Part shown: positions 34,901-42,174 of the stretch, piece by piece | How the letters are laid out: every line of letters starts with the position of its first letter | How positions within the stretch are numbered: the stretch's first letter is position 1 | Source: a virus | Direction: 5' to 3' (one strand) | Virus record (IMG/VR): IMGVR_UViG_3300008450_006252 | Location: 1 to 60,099 of that record | DNA length: 60,099 nucleotides | Position numbers and translations under genes: made by a program | Notes under the pieces: generated by a model | What the model saw: only the letters and a program-made list of their open reading frames with translations | Databases searched by the model: none | What the model was told of the DNA's origin: nothing

Positions 34901-35584
34901 TTGTGCGGCTGTTCTAGCTGTGCGCAAATCCTTGATGCAACCTTTGTTACGCAGGATTTTGAACACAATGTTTTCACACCCAAACTCGCCGTGAGCATCC
35001 AAGCCACTTTGGCGCATGGCCTTGATCTTGTCCCACAGTCTGCTCATGGATTCAGCGTTGCCAGATTCAATTGCTGAATGTATTCTAGCATCCAAATCTT
35101 CGACCTTGGCTCGCACACAGGTGTCGTCAATTCTGGCACGTTTTCTGCGTGGCACTTGAATCCATTCGTCACGTGGGATAGAATACTCACCTTGACTCAC
35201 AGGAGACTCGGCTGCATTTTGCACATACAGTTCCACAGGCACGCCGCCGATGCTCAACTTGTGTTCATCGTTATATTGGTATTTTTTGGCATTGAACAGT
35301 TCCTGATAAACTTCGTCGTCAGCAGGAAACTCCACCACAAGGTGTAGATCAATGTCGGAATATGGGGTATAGCTGTAGGCAGCATTACTGCCTGAGATGG
35401 TTATGTCACGGACGTCAAGGTCACCTACGCCAAGAAATTCGCGAAAATTGTCAGCAATGGCCAACAGCTTTTCGCGTACTTCGGGTAACAATTGCTCGTC
35501 CCTGCCCCAGATTTTAGGGTTGAGACGATTGTGAAACTTTACAGCATCACTCAGCTTGAAGGAATCCAGTTCGTTGATGTTCAT
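31415..35584 (-). CDS. 1389-aa nucleotidyltransferase / zinc-peptidase / amidoligase polyprotein
   Basis: Domains in order. An N-terminal polymerase-beta-fold nucleotidyltransferase: GSNAAYSYTPYSDIDLHLV (65-83) with D77/D79 and a third acid in VELYV (about 118). A Gly/Ser linker (250-285). A gluzincin-like peptidase HELAH (368-372) with VENEANAVAG (about 392-401) as third ligand. An amidoligase-like domain from GMEFEM (517) through LEFVSPP, STGLHINIS and GHIEFRSPGGDW (about 880). Then small C-terminal modules, a GVAEG linker and a basic KRHGVPTKASVSTLRKVAKQGGRKGQLAHWM tail. Likely packaged and processed; each activity is inferred from motifs. A GTAAATA box lies 8 bases before the ATG. Confidence 0.75.
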   Translation of the reverse strand: MNINELDSFKLSDAVKFHNRLNPKIWGRDEQLLPEVREKLLAIADNFREFLGVGDLDVRDITISGSNAAYSYTPYSDIDLHLVVEFPADDEVYQELFNAKKYQYNDEHKLSIGGVPVELYVQNAAESPVSQGEYSIPRDEWIQVPRRKRARIDDTCVRAKVEDLDARIHSAIESGNAESMSRLWDKIKAMRQSGLDAHGEFGCENIVFKILRNKGCIKDLRTARTAAQDHELSLQERRKKKSRVRYGFGSYWSPGFGYGGESGEGGDGGGGESMREGHQGQPYSSEDGVAASTQMFLNEDDTESMVQQFIQDTAERLGIERMPEIVLHDNDGWSEQNRSFGMYQPELHVLHVNLRDRHVMDILRTVAHELAHCRQQELEQLDHTSGNTGSPVENEANAVAGIIMRDFADAHPELFDHEDIRESSGYIPTWAERNDPRFEMALSVDVHPGQTGTEANKMRLATDSQGHPQLLRADGKVKLAESLAQEFELFEEQDLFEINMGSKNLRREAAKTGAIAGMEFEMIVPGMESEDPEMEPDYDQDERCVSIDDAVRFFHDGDYNGRRDVERLRERMQDDFQEWLDEKLRDDWGGESQDYIRDWLRNNVNEDEWNPNELTGDERNEAFDEFAANVDADPSSTYYNEAFDEWREEFQENYDESDWLDATDLDRMSEVEQMYGMNWPYWTSMNSGEIDADQVADEFSQAVGREVRVNTRYHQSGDRPGPNNQFYVVEPDASLEGDNDGDEGLEFVSPPMPIDELLKDLNAVKAWAGRMGVYTNSSTGLHINISVPDYSLDRLDYVKLALLLGDEYVLKQFGRSSNTYTKSALGKVRDRVRSNPEDAQRLLDKMKGQMGELASKAIHSGSTDKYTSINTKSGHIEFRSPGGDWLDDNFDKIENTLLRFTVAMSAALNPEAYREEYQKKLYKLLTQDQKGSDTIRYFADYVAGKIPKAALRSFVKQAQLQRKTERNKTSGEKMWWNVSNPGNSYASVEVVATSREEAIEKALGDDGYPSWANTRQSIVAEPVRPYNLDAQSTQDDDTASAFTAPPGSQGGGRPNDPNGRYAIVLRSDPGLYGSFTGPAPDYQFRFNMGNPAEQAQGRYVLQAWAARNNVVAADYMVVDTEQWDRPADAASGGIIDIEPDIEVVYPGSTAALAQQRATPGTFSGAWKVLVNGEEVHRFSGVGNNQGDANRVAAQWLRNNGRGVSGEGFEVVPIMTEGVAEGKDRYGNFDPPGPESRPTMPAGTVRVDVSDMYDWYKLGKNIANLDRDNTDDFGKGPPSTIVSFGDEDLEHEYIKQLEKLGLTTTDIDPVDPNQPAGIKRQKTDPTYNVGENFADGRNPQDKGDSKRHGVPTKASVSTLRKVAKQGGRKGQLAHWMANMKAGRARAKRNK

Positions 35585-35601
35585 ACGAACTGTATTTACC
35601 G

Positions 35602-36462
35602 TTACTTGGCTGTAGCTGGTTCTTCCACGGGCACAACATCCACAGGGGTGCTGGATGCCATGATTTCAGGCTCAGTTATATCAACTGGTTGCTTGGCTGC
35701 ATCATGTGCATTGGCAATCTTAGGAGCAGCAATAGCATGCAAGTCTTGGTACAACTTGTCCTGTGTTTGCGCATCAAACACATAGGTGCCCACGTGTTTC
35801 AACAACACACGTTTGTCGATATACACTTTGCCGCCTAGATCACGCCAGTTTTCGCAGAATGTCCAGTCTTCTGAATAGTAGCGGTTTTCACGCACAGCAG
35901 TGTCAAAGTAGGTTTTCATGTACTTGTCCAGCGCAGGATCTAGACCAATGTCATTGTTGAAATGACGCACAGCAGGGTGTGCATTCAGTTTGTCAAACAC
36001 ATCTTTCTTGATCAACAAGAATCCTGTGCCAGTCTTGGTAACTTCTACCAAGTTGTCCACGCCTTCTTCTTGACCTGGAATGCCATTCACACACCATTTA
36101 ACTGGCAGTGATTTCATGGGATACAATCCACCAATCACATCCACTTGGCGATTTAGCAACACCAACAAATGCCAGGGTTCCCAGCCAATGTCCGCGTCAA
36201 TAAACATCAAGTGTGTTGAACCTTCTGTATTCAAAAACTTTGCAGTCAGAGTGTTTCTAGCACGACTAATCAAACTTTCATTAGTCATGGTTTCTACAGT
36301 CCAATCAATGCCTAGTTGTCGGCAGGTATTGCCCCATTTGATAAAACTCATGAATGTTGCTTCTGTCAGCTGGCCCCCATAACAGGGCATACAGATGTGA
36401 ACACGAGTGGTTTTTAGATATTCAAGGTCGACTTGAATTTGAACTTGTTGTGGCTCTGCCAT
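35602..36462 (-). CDS. phage GT-A glycosyltransferase
   Basis: A 286-residue protein with VHICMPCYGGQL (about 16-27), MTNESLISRARNTLTAKFL and MFIDADIGW (about 89-97). The DAD pair is the metal-binding DxD of GT-A enzymes. Later GGLYPMKSLPVKW, TGTGFLLIKKDVF, and SEDWTFCENWRDLGG complete the family seen in many T4-like phages. Pro/Ala-rich C-terminal tail. It has its own GGAG ribosome site and a GTAAATA box about 25 bases upstream. Probably decorates virion or host glycans. Confidence 0.75.
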   Translation of the reverse strand: MAEPQQVQIQVDLEYLKTTRVHICMPCYGGQLTEATFMSFIKWGNTCRQLGIDWTVETMTNESLISRARNTLTAKFLNTEGSTHLMFIDADIGWEPWHLLVLLNRQVDVIGGLYPMKSLPVKWCVNGIPGQEEGVDNLVEVTKTGTGFLLIKKDVFDKLNAHPAVRHFNNDIGLDPALDKYMKTYFDTAVRENRYYSEDWTFCENWRDLGGKVYIDKRVLLKHVGTYVFDAQTQDKLYQDLHAIAAPKIANAHDAAKQPVDITEPEIMASSTPVDVVPVEEPATAK

Positions 36463-36518
36463 TTAGATCTCCGTAAAAAAGTGTAGTATTTACGGATTAT
36501 ACAGCCAAGGCAAAATTT

Positions 36519-37235
36519 TTACGACCTAGACTCTTCCATGTAGTCAATAACGGGCTGATTTTCTCTAGCTTGATAGCCTGCCTTCATGCCACCCACACTC
36601 AGTTGATTCTCGCTGGTAAATGTCGCGGCCCAGCCTTGATTCTCAGCCACAGTACCAATGGCAGTGTCCAACAGTTTGACAACATTAGCAGCCAATTTGG
36701 GATTCTTTTGTGTTGCTGGATACAAGCTCATCACAAGAGCTGTTTTGCGTTTTTCGTTTAGTGTGGGCCATGCGCCACGAATCTCTGTGGCCGACGTCAT
36801 GCCTGGACCAAACTCCACTGTGGGTAGGTAGGCCATGTAGGCATGTTTTGCAAATGGCTCTAATCGCTTTGCACCTATCAGTGGTTGCAAGTATGCAGGA
36901 TTGCCATCTTTCTTTATGCCGCCTGCTTGTGGAGGTTTGTTGGCGTCTTTATCAGAACGCACAAAAATTAATGTGTCTGTAGCAGGGTTAAATTGCGCAG
37001 TAATTTCTTCAGCACGAAACGGTGATTTGACCTGCACAAAATGTCCAGCATCTACTCCAGCCAGCTTGGCCAACTTTTCTTTTACTGCAAATGGAAATGG
37101 TCTAGCTGAGGTATCGTTTGTGGCCGCAACAAAAACTTCAGCATCAGGGAATGCCCGTTGTGCGGATTGATAAAGTGCTAGGTGCCCTGCATGGAAAGGA
37201 TGAAATCCCCCGGGCATGATTACTACAGTGCTCAT
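36519..37235 (-). CDS. HxGH nucleotidyltransferase (cytidylyltransferase-like)
   Basis: A 238-residue protein with GGFHPFHAGHLALYQSA (about 9-25), the HxGH motif of the NMNAT/cytidylyltransferase superfamily, and SATEIRGAWP (about 145-154), the ISATxIR motif. The C-terminal 75 residues (YMEESRS end) are unrelated and may tether it to a complex. It could activate a sugar or phospholipid precursor or take part in NAD synthesis. A CTAAATA box lies 6 bases before the ATG. Confidence 0.75.
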   Translation of the reverse strand: MSTVVIMPGGFHPFHAGHLALYQSAQRAFPDAEVFVAATNDTSARPFPFAVKEKLAKLAGVDAGHFVQVKSPFRAEEITAQFNPATDTLIFVRSDKDANKPPQAGGIKKDGNPAYLQPLIGAKRLEPFAKHAYMAYLPTVEFGPGMTSATEIRGAWPTLNEKRKTALVMSLYPATQKNPKLAANVVKLLDTAIGTVAENQGWAATFTSENQLSVGGMKAGYQARENQPVIDYMEESRS

Positions 37236-37251
37236 ACACTGTATTTAGTGC

Positions 37252-37692
37252 TTACATGTGTTCCAGCAACCACAGATAAAATGGTGTGGTAAATTCAAGT
37301 GTTATTGAGCCGTTACAGCCCATGGCTCCATAGAACTTGTCTTTTATGGGATCTTGTGTGCCATTGAAATCGTGTGCATAATCTGCTGTTTCATTCAACA
37401 ACTGAGTGATATCAACTCCGTCAATTGACACAGTATCAATGGTCAACATGGCATCAGCAGTGATATTGCCCTGATCATCAACTTGTGTGTGTTCTGTAGT
37501 TTTGCCTGACATCACCAGTTGTAGTTTTTGTTCAGTGTCATCTGTATCTGGAATGTCAAATGTTACCTGACAGTTATCAGTCACATGATCTAACTTAAAA
37601 ACACTTTGGCCATTTAGTAAAGCTTCAAAACTCAGTGGTGCAGCGGACGAGGTGGTGCCTAACGTACACTGAAATTTAACAACTTCTGACAT
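37252..37692 (-). CDS. beta-sandwich virion-type protein, 146 aa
   Basis: A 146-residue beta-rich protein (FEALLNGQSVFKLDHVTDNCQVTFDI..., then TIDTVSIDGVDITQLLNETADY) resembling small calcium- or carbohydrate-binding-like domains of T4-like phages. No signal peptide and no catalytic motif. Similar in style to the 23297 protein. In a run of likely virion or adhesin proteins. Function unknown. Confidence 0.6.
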   Translation of the reverse strand: MSEVVKFQCTLGTTSSAAPLSFEALLNGQSVFKLDHVTDNCQVTFDIPDTDDTEQKLQLVMSGKTTEHTQVDDQGNITADAMLTIDTVSIDGVDITQLLNETADYAHDFNGTQDPIKDKFYGAMGCNGSITLEFTTPFYLWLLEHM

Positions 37693-37700
37693 GGATTTCC

Positions 37701-38063
37701 TTAGTAAGTGGCGGTGACAGAATTTATAGTGCCACCAGAAAAGTTTTCAATTCTGCAACGCAGCCACACAAAATTACCAGTTATTGTTGCAGGATGGTAA
37801 TCAGTTATTGGTATAGTAGACCCATCATCAAAAATAAATGTGTTAAACCAAGTGGCTGATTCTGGTAGTGTATCCAGCGTGGCGTCAAGATAAATGGTAC
37901 CTTCAAAATTTTCAACACTAAAAGTCACAGTTTGCAAGCCGCCACGGCCGCGATAATAACTGGCTGCTGGCACAGCGTCTGATGCCCAGTCTTGACTTGA
38001 CCCGTCGTAGTTGCCCGAAGGTTCTCCGTAAACTGTGGTGCCAAGAATGATTTCAGTGGTCAT
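37701..38063 (-). CDS. beta-rich hypothetical protein, 120 aa
   Basis: A 120-residue protein with repeated beta-strand motifs and Gly/Ser/Thr-rich turns (STYYRGRGGLQTVTFSVENFEG-like region, TITGNFVWLRCRIENFSGGTI). It looks like a small tail or decoration protein. Its ATG overlaps the upstream stop (TAATG at 38061-38065). Function unknown. Confidence 0.6.
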   Translation of the reverse strand: MTTEIILGTTVYGEPSGNYDGSSQDWASDAVPAASYYRGRGGLQTVTFSVENFEGTIYLDATLDTLPESATWFNTFIFDDGSTIPITDYHPATITGNFVWLRCRIENFSGGTINSVTATY

Positions 38064-38227
38064 TATGCGCGATCAGCTTCCACAACAACACCGCTGCCGG
38101 CTAGTTCTTCTGCAACTGATTGCAGGGCTGCCACAATGTCATCAGTGGCAATTGCTTCTGCTGTTGCATCGTCTTTGACCAATTTTGATAGTTTGATCAC
38201 AACTATTTCTTCATGTATTTTTGCCAT
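38063..38227 (-). CDS. small hypothetical protein, 54 aa
   Basis: From ATG 38227 to TAA 38063-38065: a 54-residue protein starting MAKIHEEIVVIKLSKLV, then an Asp/Ala-rich helix and ending EADRA. I recognise the MAKIHEE-IVIKLSKLVK start from small proteins of T4-like cyanophages. It tiles exactly into the gap between two genes and has an AATAAATA box 7 bases before the ATG. Function unknown. Confidence 0.75.
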   Translation of the reverse strand: MAKIHEEIVVIKLSKLVKDDATAEAIATDDIVAALQSVAEELAGSGVVVEADRA

Positions 38228-38237
38228 AGTGTGTTAT

Positions 38238-38933
38238 TTATTGTTTTTTCACTATGGGCAGAGTTTTCCTAACCATGCCCGGGCATACCATACTCAGCAT
38301 GGTTTCATATTGTAGGCTATTGTGCTCGATGTAGTAATAGCTTTCAGTAACATCATTGCGCCACCAATACACCCGTGTTGGCCTAATTTCAATATCTAAA
38401 AATTCTCGCAAACTCTTGCTGGCTGCAACGTCATTGCCCTGGGTGGTTATCCATGCAGCCAGTCGAGACTTTTGTGTTTTGCCAAGTGATCGCCCACGGA
38501 AATAAGTGCGGTATTGATACTGTGGATTTTTTAATAAAATTGTATCAGGTGGCAAATTGAGTTCTGCTCGTTTGAGATCTACAGACTCAATCCAATCGCA
38601 TGCCATCAATCGACCATGCAAGCCAAGATTGTTTGTGTACACTGTGAGATAATTGTTGAAAAACACCATTTTCTTTGGGGGAGTTTCTGCTGCCAACAGT
38701 GCTCGCATGCCTTCTAAATTGTCACAACAGCGTGTGGTAAATTTGCTTATAAATTTTTCGCCATAGCGTTGGTAATGAGAATTTCTACTAGCTTCGTACT
38801 CCATTCTCACGCGAATGTGTGACTGCATTTTCTTTTGATCAAGACTGCGAATACACCCAATTTCGTCCTGCTGCCAGGTCATGGCATATTCATATGCGTT
38901 GTAGTACAACGAACTACGCGATTCACTTCTCAT
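38238..38933 (-). CDS. hypothetical protein, 231 aa
   Basis: A 231-residue, Tyr/Arg-rich protein with no recognised motif. RCCDNLEGMRALLAAETPPKKMVFFNNYLTVYTNNLGL suggests a helical/strand mix. It overlaps the ClpA-like gene by 11 bases on the same strand. Function unknown. Confidence 0.6.
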   Translation of the reverse strand: MRSESRSSLYYNAYEYAMTWQQDEIGCIRSLDQKKMQSHIRVRMEYEASRNSHYQRYGEKFISKFTTRCCDNLEGMRALLAAETPPKKMVFFNNYLTVYTNNLGLHGRLMACDWIESVDLKRAELNLPPDTILLKNPQYQYRTYFRGRSLGKTQKSRLAAWITTQGNDVAASKSLREFLDIEIRPTRVYWWRNDVTESYYYIEHNSLQYETMLSMVCPGMVRKTLPIVKKQ

Positions 38934-41205
38934 TGTCCACCACTATAATTCCATCAACATTTACACTTGCAATCACTTCCACAGGTGCGTCCGCTTGAAC
39001 ATCAAACACAATTTTGTCCGCCACAACATCCGCAGTGATAGTACAATCACGCAAGCGATCAAACAGGATCTTCTTGCTCAACGGCACACGAATCAGTTCA
39101 TCAATCTTCCTCGAGAGTGGTCGCGCACCCAGCTTCGAATCATAGCCCTTGTCAGCAAGCAGGTCAACTGCGCCTTCGGATAAGTTGAGACGTATACCTT
39201 TTGCAAGCAAACTCGTTTTGAGTTCATCCACAAACTTGACCACAACTTTCTTGATTGCCAAAGTATCCAGCTTGGAGAATTTAACAATTTGGTCGATTCT
39301 GTTGCGTAGTTCAGGCTTGAAAAACTCTTTGAGAGCTCGGTCGTCCTCACCAGTCTTTTCAAAGCTGCCAAAGCCAATGTTGTTTGCTTCACTGTCCCGT
39401 GCTCCTAAGTTTGAAGTCATGATAATGATGGTATTCTTGCAGTTGGCTTTCTTGCCGTTCGAACTGGTAATAACACCTTCATCCAGCATCTGCAACAAGA
39501 TGTTGGTAACATCAGGGTGCGCCTTTTCAATCTCATCAAACAATATTACTGCGAAGGGATTCTTGCTGATGTCAGAGATCAGTTTGCCGCCACCTACATT
39601 GCCATCTTCAAATCCCACATAACCCGGAGGCGCACCAATAAGGCTGCTGACTGAATGACGCTCTTGGAATTCACTCATGTCATATTTCAGCAGTTTCATA
39701 TCCAAATTGTCACTCAACAGTCGTGCTAGTTCTGTTTTACCTGTGCCTGTTGGGCCCAAGAACAAGAAACTCGCCATGGGCTTTTTGTCATTGGCAATGC
39801 CAGCAAAGTTGATGTACACACGTTCCAGCACTGAATCAACTGCTGAATCTTGTCCGTACAATTTCTGCTTGATGTTGCCTTCAAGATCCACAATCTTAGC
39901 TGAACGTTCGTTTTGCAGTTTGTCTGTGGGCACACCAGTCACACGAGTCAACTGTTCTTCAATCATGGCCTTGGTAACTACTACTGTGCCCAGATCTTTC
40001 ACACGCTCTCTAGCACAGGCTGCATCAATCAAGTCAATTGATTTGTCAGGATTCTTACGATCGTGTATGTAACGATTGGCCAGTTCCACAGCCGCAGTCA
40101 TTGCTTCAGTTTCAATCAGCACATTATGAAACGTTTCGAGCCGGGGAGATAGACCAATAAGAATCTGCTCCGTGGTTGCAGTATCTGGTTCATCAATTGA
40201 CAAGCGGTAGAATCTGCGCATGAGTGCGCGATCTTTCTCAAATGATTCATAGTATTCTTCCCAGGTGGTCGACGCCACAACTTTCAAGTTGCCTTTGGTA
40301 ATAGCAGGTTTCAGCATGTTAGCAAAGTCAAGTGAACTGTTAGAGCCTGAACCTGCGCCACGCATGGTGTGTGCTTCGTCAATGAACAAGATACATTTCT
40401 TCTTGGTTTCAAGAGCAGCTATTACTGCTTTGAATTTTTCTTCAAACTCACCGCGATACTTTGATCCTGCCAACAATGACCCAATTTCCAGGCTCCACAC
40501 TTCGTGATCCTTAAGAAACTCTGGCACACGACCAGCCACAATTTCCTGTGCTAGTCCTTCCACAATGTGTGTTTTGCCCACACCAGGATCACCTACCATC
40601 AGCACGTTGGCTTTGAAACGGCGTGCCAGTGTGGTGACCATTTCTTGAACTTCTGTGGCTCGCCCAATCATGGGCTCCAGACGATTGCCGCGAGCCGCAC
40701 CTGTGAGATCTGTACAGTACTCAGTGAGTATTTCTGTGGCCTGTGCTTGACTCAGCTTGGCGTCTGAGTGAGTGTAGGTCTTTTGCCAATGATCCACAAA
40801 CTCCTGTTTCTTCACACCATACTTCAACAAGAAGTAGTGTGCATGACTGTTGGTTTCTGCCATGATTGAAAGATACACATCAATCACAGTGAGTGTTCTG
40901 CGTCCAGTAAACATGACCTGTACATTGGCACGATTGAAAATGCGTTCCAGTGCAGTGGTCTTTCGAGGTTGTATATCTGCGCTTTTACTCACAATAGAAA
41001 TCAAGCTGTTGAGGTAGCTGTCTACTTCTTGATCCAGCATGCCAGAGTCGGTGCCAAATTTGTCCAGAGTTTTTCTAAATGGCTGGTGCCGTATCAGGGC
41101 CAACAGCAAATGTTCTGTGGTCACGTATTCGTGACTTTTGGAACGAGCCAATTCAATGGCGTCTTCTACGATACTTTCGAGTTCAGAATGTTGTGACATG
41201 GGCAT
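38923..41205 (-). CDS. clpA: ClpA-like AAA+ unfoldase
   Basis: A 760-residue two-ring AAA+ protein, the size of E. coli ClpA. N-terminal Clp repeats (EDAIELARSKSHEYVTTEHLLLALI); D1 Walker A GDPGVGKTH (about 209) and FIDEAHT; D2 GPTGTGKTE (about 487), the SNLGARD sensor region and ELRNRID. The D2 loop NIGFGS keeps an IGF motif like the ClpP-binding IGL/IGF loop of ClpA/ClpX. No middle coiled coil of ClpB. It could redirect host ClpP. A late-type box lies about 60 bases upstream. DnaJ lies next upstream. Confidence 0.9.
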   Translation of the reverse strand: MPMSQHSELESIVEDAIELARSKSHEYVTTEHLLLALIRHQPFRKTLDKFGTDSGMLDQEVDSYLNSLISIVSKSADIQPRKTTALERIFNRANVQVMFTGRRTLTVIDVYLSIMAETNSHAHYFLLKYGVKKQEFVDHWQKTYTHSDAKLSQAQATEILTEYCTDLTGAARGNRLEPMIGRATEVQEMVTTLARRFKANVLMVGDPGVGKTHIVEGLAQEIVAGRVPEFLKDHEVWSLEIGSLLAGSKYRGEFEEKFKAVIAALETKKKCILFIDEAHTMRGAGSGSNSSLDFANMLKPAITKGNLKVVASTTWEEYYESFEKDRALMRRFYRLSIDEPDTATTEQILIGLSPRLETFHNVLIETEAMTAAVELANRYIHDRKNPDKSIDLIDAACARERVKDLGTVVVTKAMIEEQLTRVTGVPTDKLQNERSAKIVDLEGNIKQKLYGQDSAVDSVLERVYINFAGIANDKKPMASFLFLGPTGTGKTELARLLSDNLDMKLLKYDMSEFQERHSVSSLIGAPPGYVGFEDGNVGGGKLISDISKNPFAVILFDEIEKAHPDVTNILLQMLDEGVITSSNGKKANCKNTIIIMTSNLGARDSEANNIGFGSFEKTGEDDRALKEFFKPELRNRIDQIVKFSKLDTLAIKKVVVKFVDELKTSLLAKGIRLNLSEGAVDLLADKGYDSKLGARPLSRKIDELIRVPLSKKILFDRLRDCTITADVVADKIVFDVQADAPVEVIASVNVDGIIVVDNEK

Positions 41206-41265
41206 GAGTTAAGTTGTTACCTTGTGTATTGTAGCACATTGTTGTGAGTAATGCAATACTCAAAA

Positions 41266-41273
41266 TATTTATT
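41266..41273 (-). promoter_or_regulatory. late-type promoter box upstream of clpA
   Basis: AATAAATA on the minus strand lies 60 bases before the ClpA-like ATG and overlaps the last codons of dnaJ. The 63-base gap has no other feature. Same distance as the box upstream of DNA polymerase, leaving room for a leader with a ribosome site. Confidence 0.45.
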
Positions 41274-42045
41274 TGTGATGCTTTTGGATAGCTTCACGAA
41301 TTTCTGGGGCAATGTGTATGGGCAATTCGGTTGATATGCGAACAAACGCATCGCCCTGCTGACCTTGACGATTGGGCAGACCACGACCTTTGAGTCTTAG
41401 CAGTGTGCCCGGTTGAGTGCCCGACGGCACAGTCATAGACAATTCATTGCCTAGCAAATCTCTAACTCGAATGTCCGCACCCAATATCAAATCAAACACA
41501 TTGATTTTGCGATTGGTAATCAAGTTTAGTCCTTGCCGTTCCCAGTTTGGATCTGGTTGCACTCGATACTGCACCACTAGATCTGCGCCACCTGGGCCCA
41601 GGCCTTGGTATTGCACATTGTCTCCGTCGTCAATGCCACGCGGTACTTCAATTTCAACTGCTTGGGCACCTTGCTGTGTACCAATGGTCACTGTGCGCTG
41701 TCCACCAGTTGCAACGTCAGCAAGACTGATCCAGAGACTCATTCTCACATGACCTCTACGAGCTTGCTGTTGCGCAAAGTTCTGTCCAAACATGCTTGAA
41801 AAAATATCATTCATGTTGAAGTGTGTGCCGTTGGGGAATCCCCCAAACTGTGGGCGTGGATTGTTGTACTCAGCTCGTTTGGCTTCGTCGCCTAGAGTGT
41901 CGTAGGCTGCTTGTATCTCTTGGAACTTGGCTGTATCGCCGCCCTTGTCCGGATGATGCTGGCTGGCCAGCCGACGGAAAGCTCGTTTGATTTCGTCTTG
42001 TGTGGCAGTTCGAGCAACACCTAGTGTTGCATAGTGATCGGTCAT
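41269..42045 (-). CDS. dnaJ: DnaJ/CbpA-type co-chaperone
   Basis: A 258-residue protein: a J domain with HPDKGG (about residues 30-35), a short G/F region and a type II C-terminal peptide-binding domain (VRMSLWISLADVATGGQRTVTIG onward). There is no CxxCxGxG zinc finger, as in CbpA. It would recruit host DnaK. The ATG has no ribosome site and abuts the T-run of a terminator-like hairpin (42047-42079), an unusual arrangement. Downstream lies the ClpA-like unfoldase; together they form a protein-quality-control pair. Confidence 0.9.
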   Translation of the reverse strand: MTDHYATLGVARTATQDEIKRAFRRLASQHHPDKGGDTAKFQEIQAAYDTLGDEAKRAEYNNPRPQFGGFPNGTHFNMNDIFSSMFGQNFAQQQARRGHVRMSLWISLADVATGGQRTVTIGTQQGAQAVEIEVPRGIDDGDNVQYQGLGPGGADLVVQYRVQPDPNWERQGLNLITNRKINVFDLILGADIRVRDLLGNELSMTVPSGTQPGTLLRLKGRGLPNRQGQQGDAFVRISTELPIHIAPEIREAIQKHHK

Positions 42046-42046
42046 G

Positions 42047-42079
42047 AAAAAGGCCCTGTATGTTTAATTATACAGGGCC
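42047..42079 (-). terminator. rho-independent terminator abutting dnaJ
   Basis: On the minus strand a perfect 10-bp stem (GGCCCTGTAT, 42070-42079; ATACAGGGCC, 42052-42061) with an 8-base loop is followed by TTTTT (42047-42051). The dnaJ ATG begins two bases later. It should end transcripts from the secreted-protein gene, so dnaJ needs read-through, its own promoter or regulated unfolding. Confidence 0.75.
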
Positions 42080-42096
42080 CGGTACTGGTTGTCAAA

Positions 42097-42174
42097 TTAA
42101 CGAAACTTATTGTAGTAGTCCCAGCACCACCAGCCAATGCCAGCAGCCACCACAACAAACAATAACCATTCCAT
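42097..42174 (-). CDS. tiny membrane protein, 25 aa
   Basis: ATG 42174 (overlapping the upstream TAA as TAATG) to TAA 42097-42099 encodes MEWLLFVVVAAGIGWWCWDYY then NKFR: one Trp-rich membrane helix and a basic tail. Ends just before the terminator. Its size and topology suit a small membrane regulator, for example of lysis. The ATG overlap supports it. Confidence 0.6.
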   Translation of the reverse strand: MEWLLFVVVAAGIGWWCWDYYNKFR

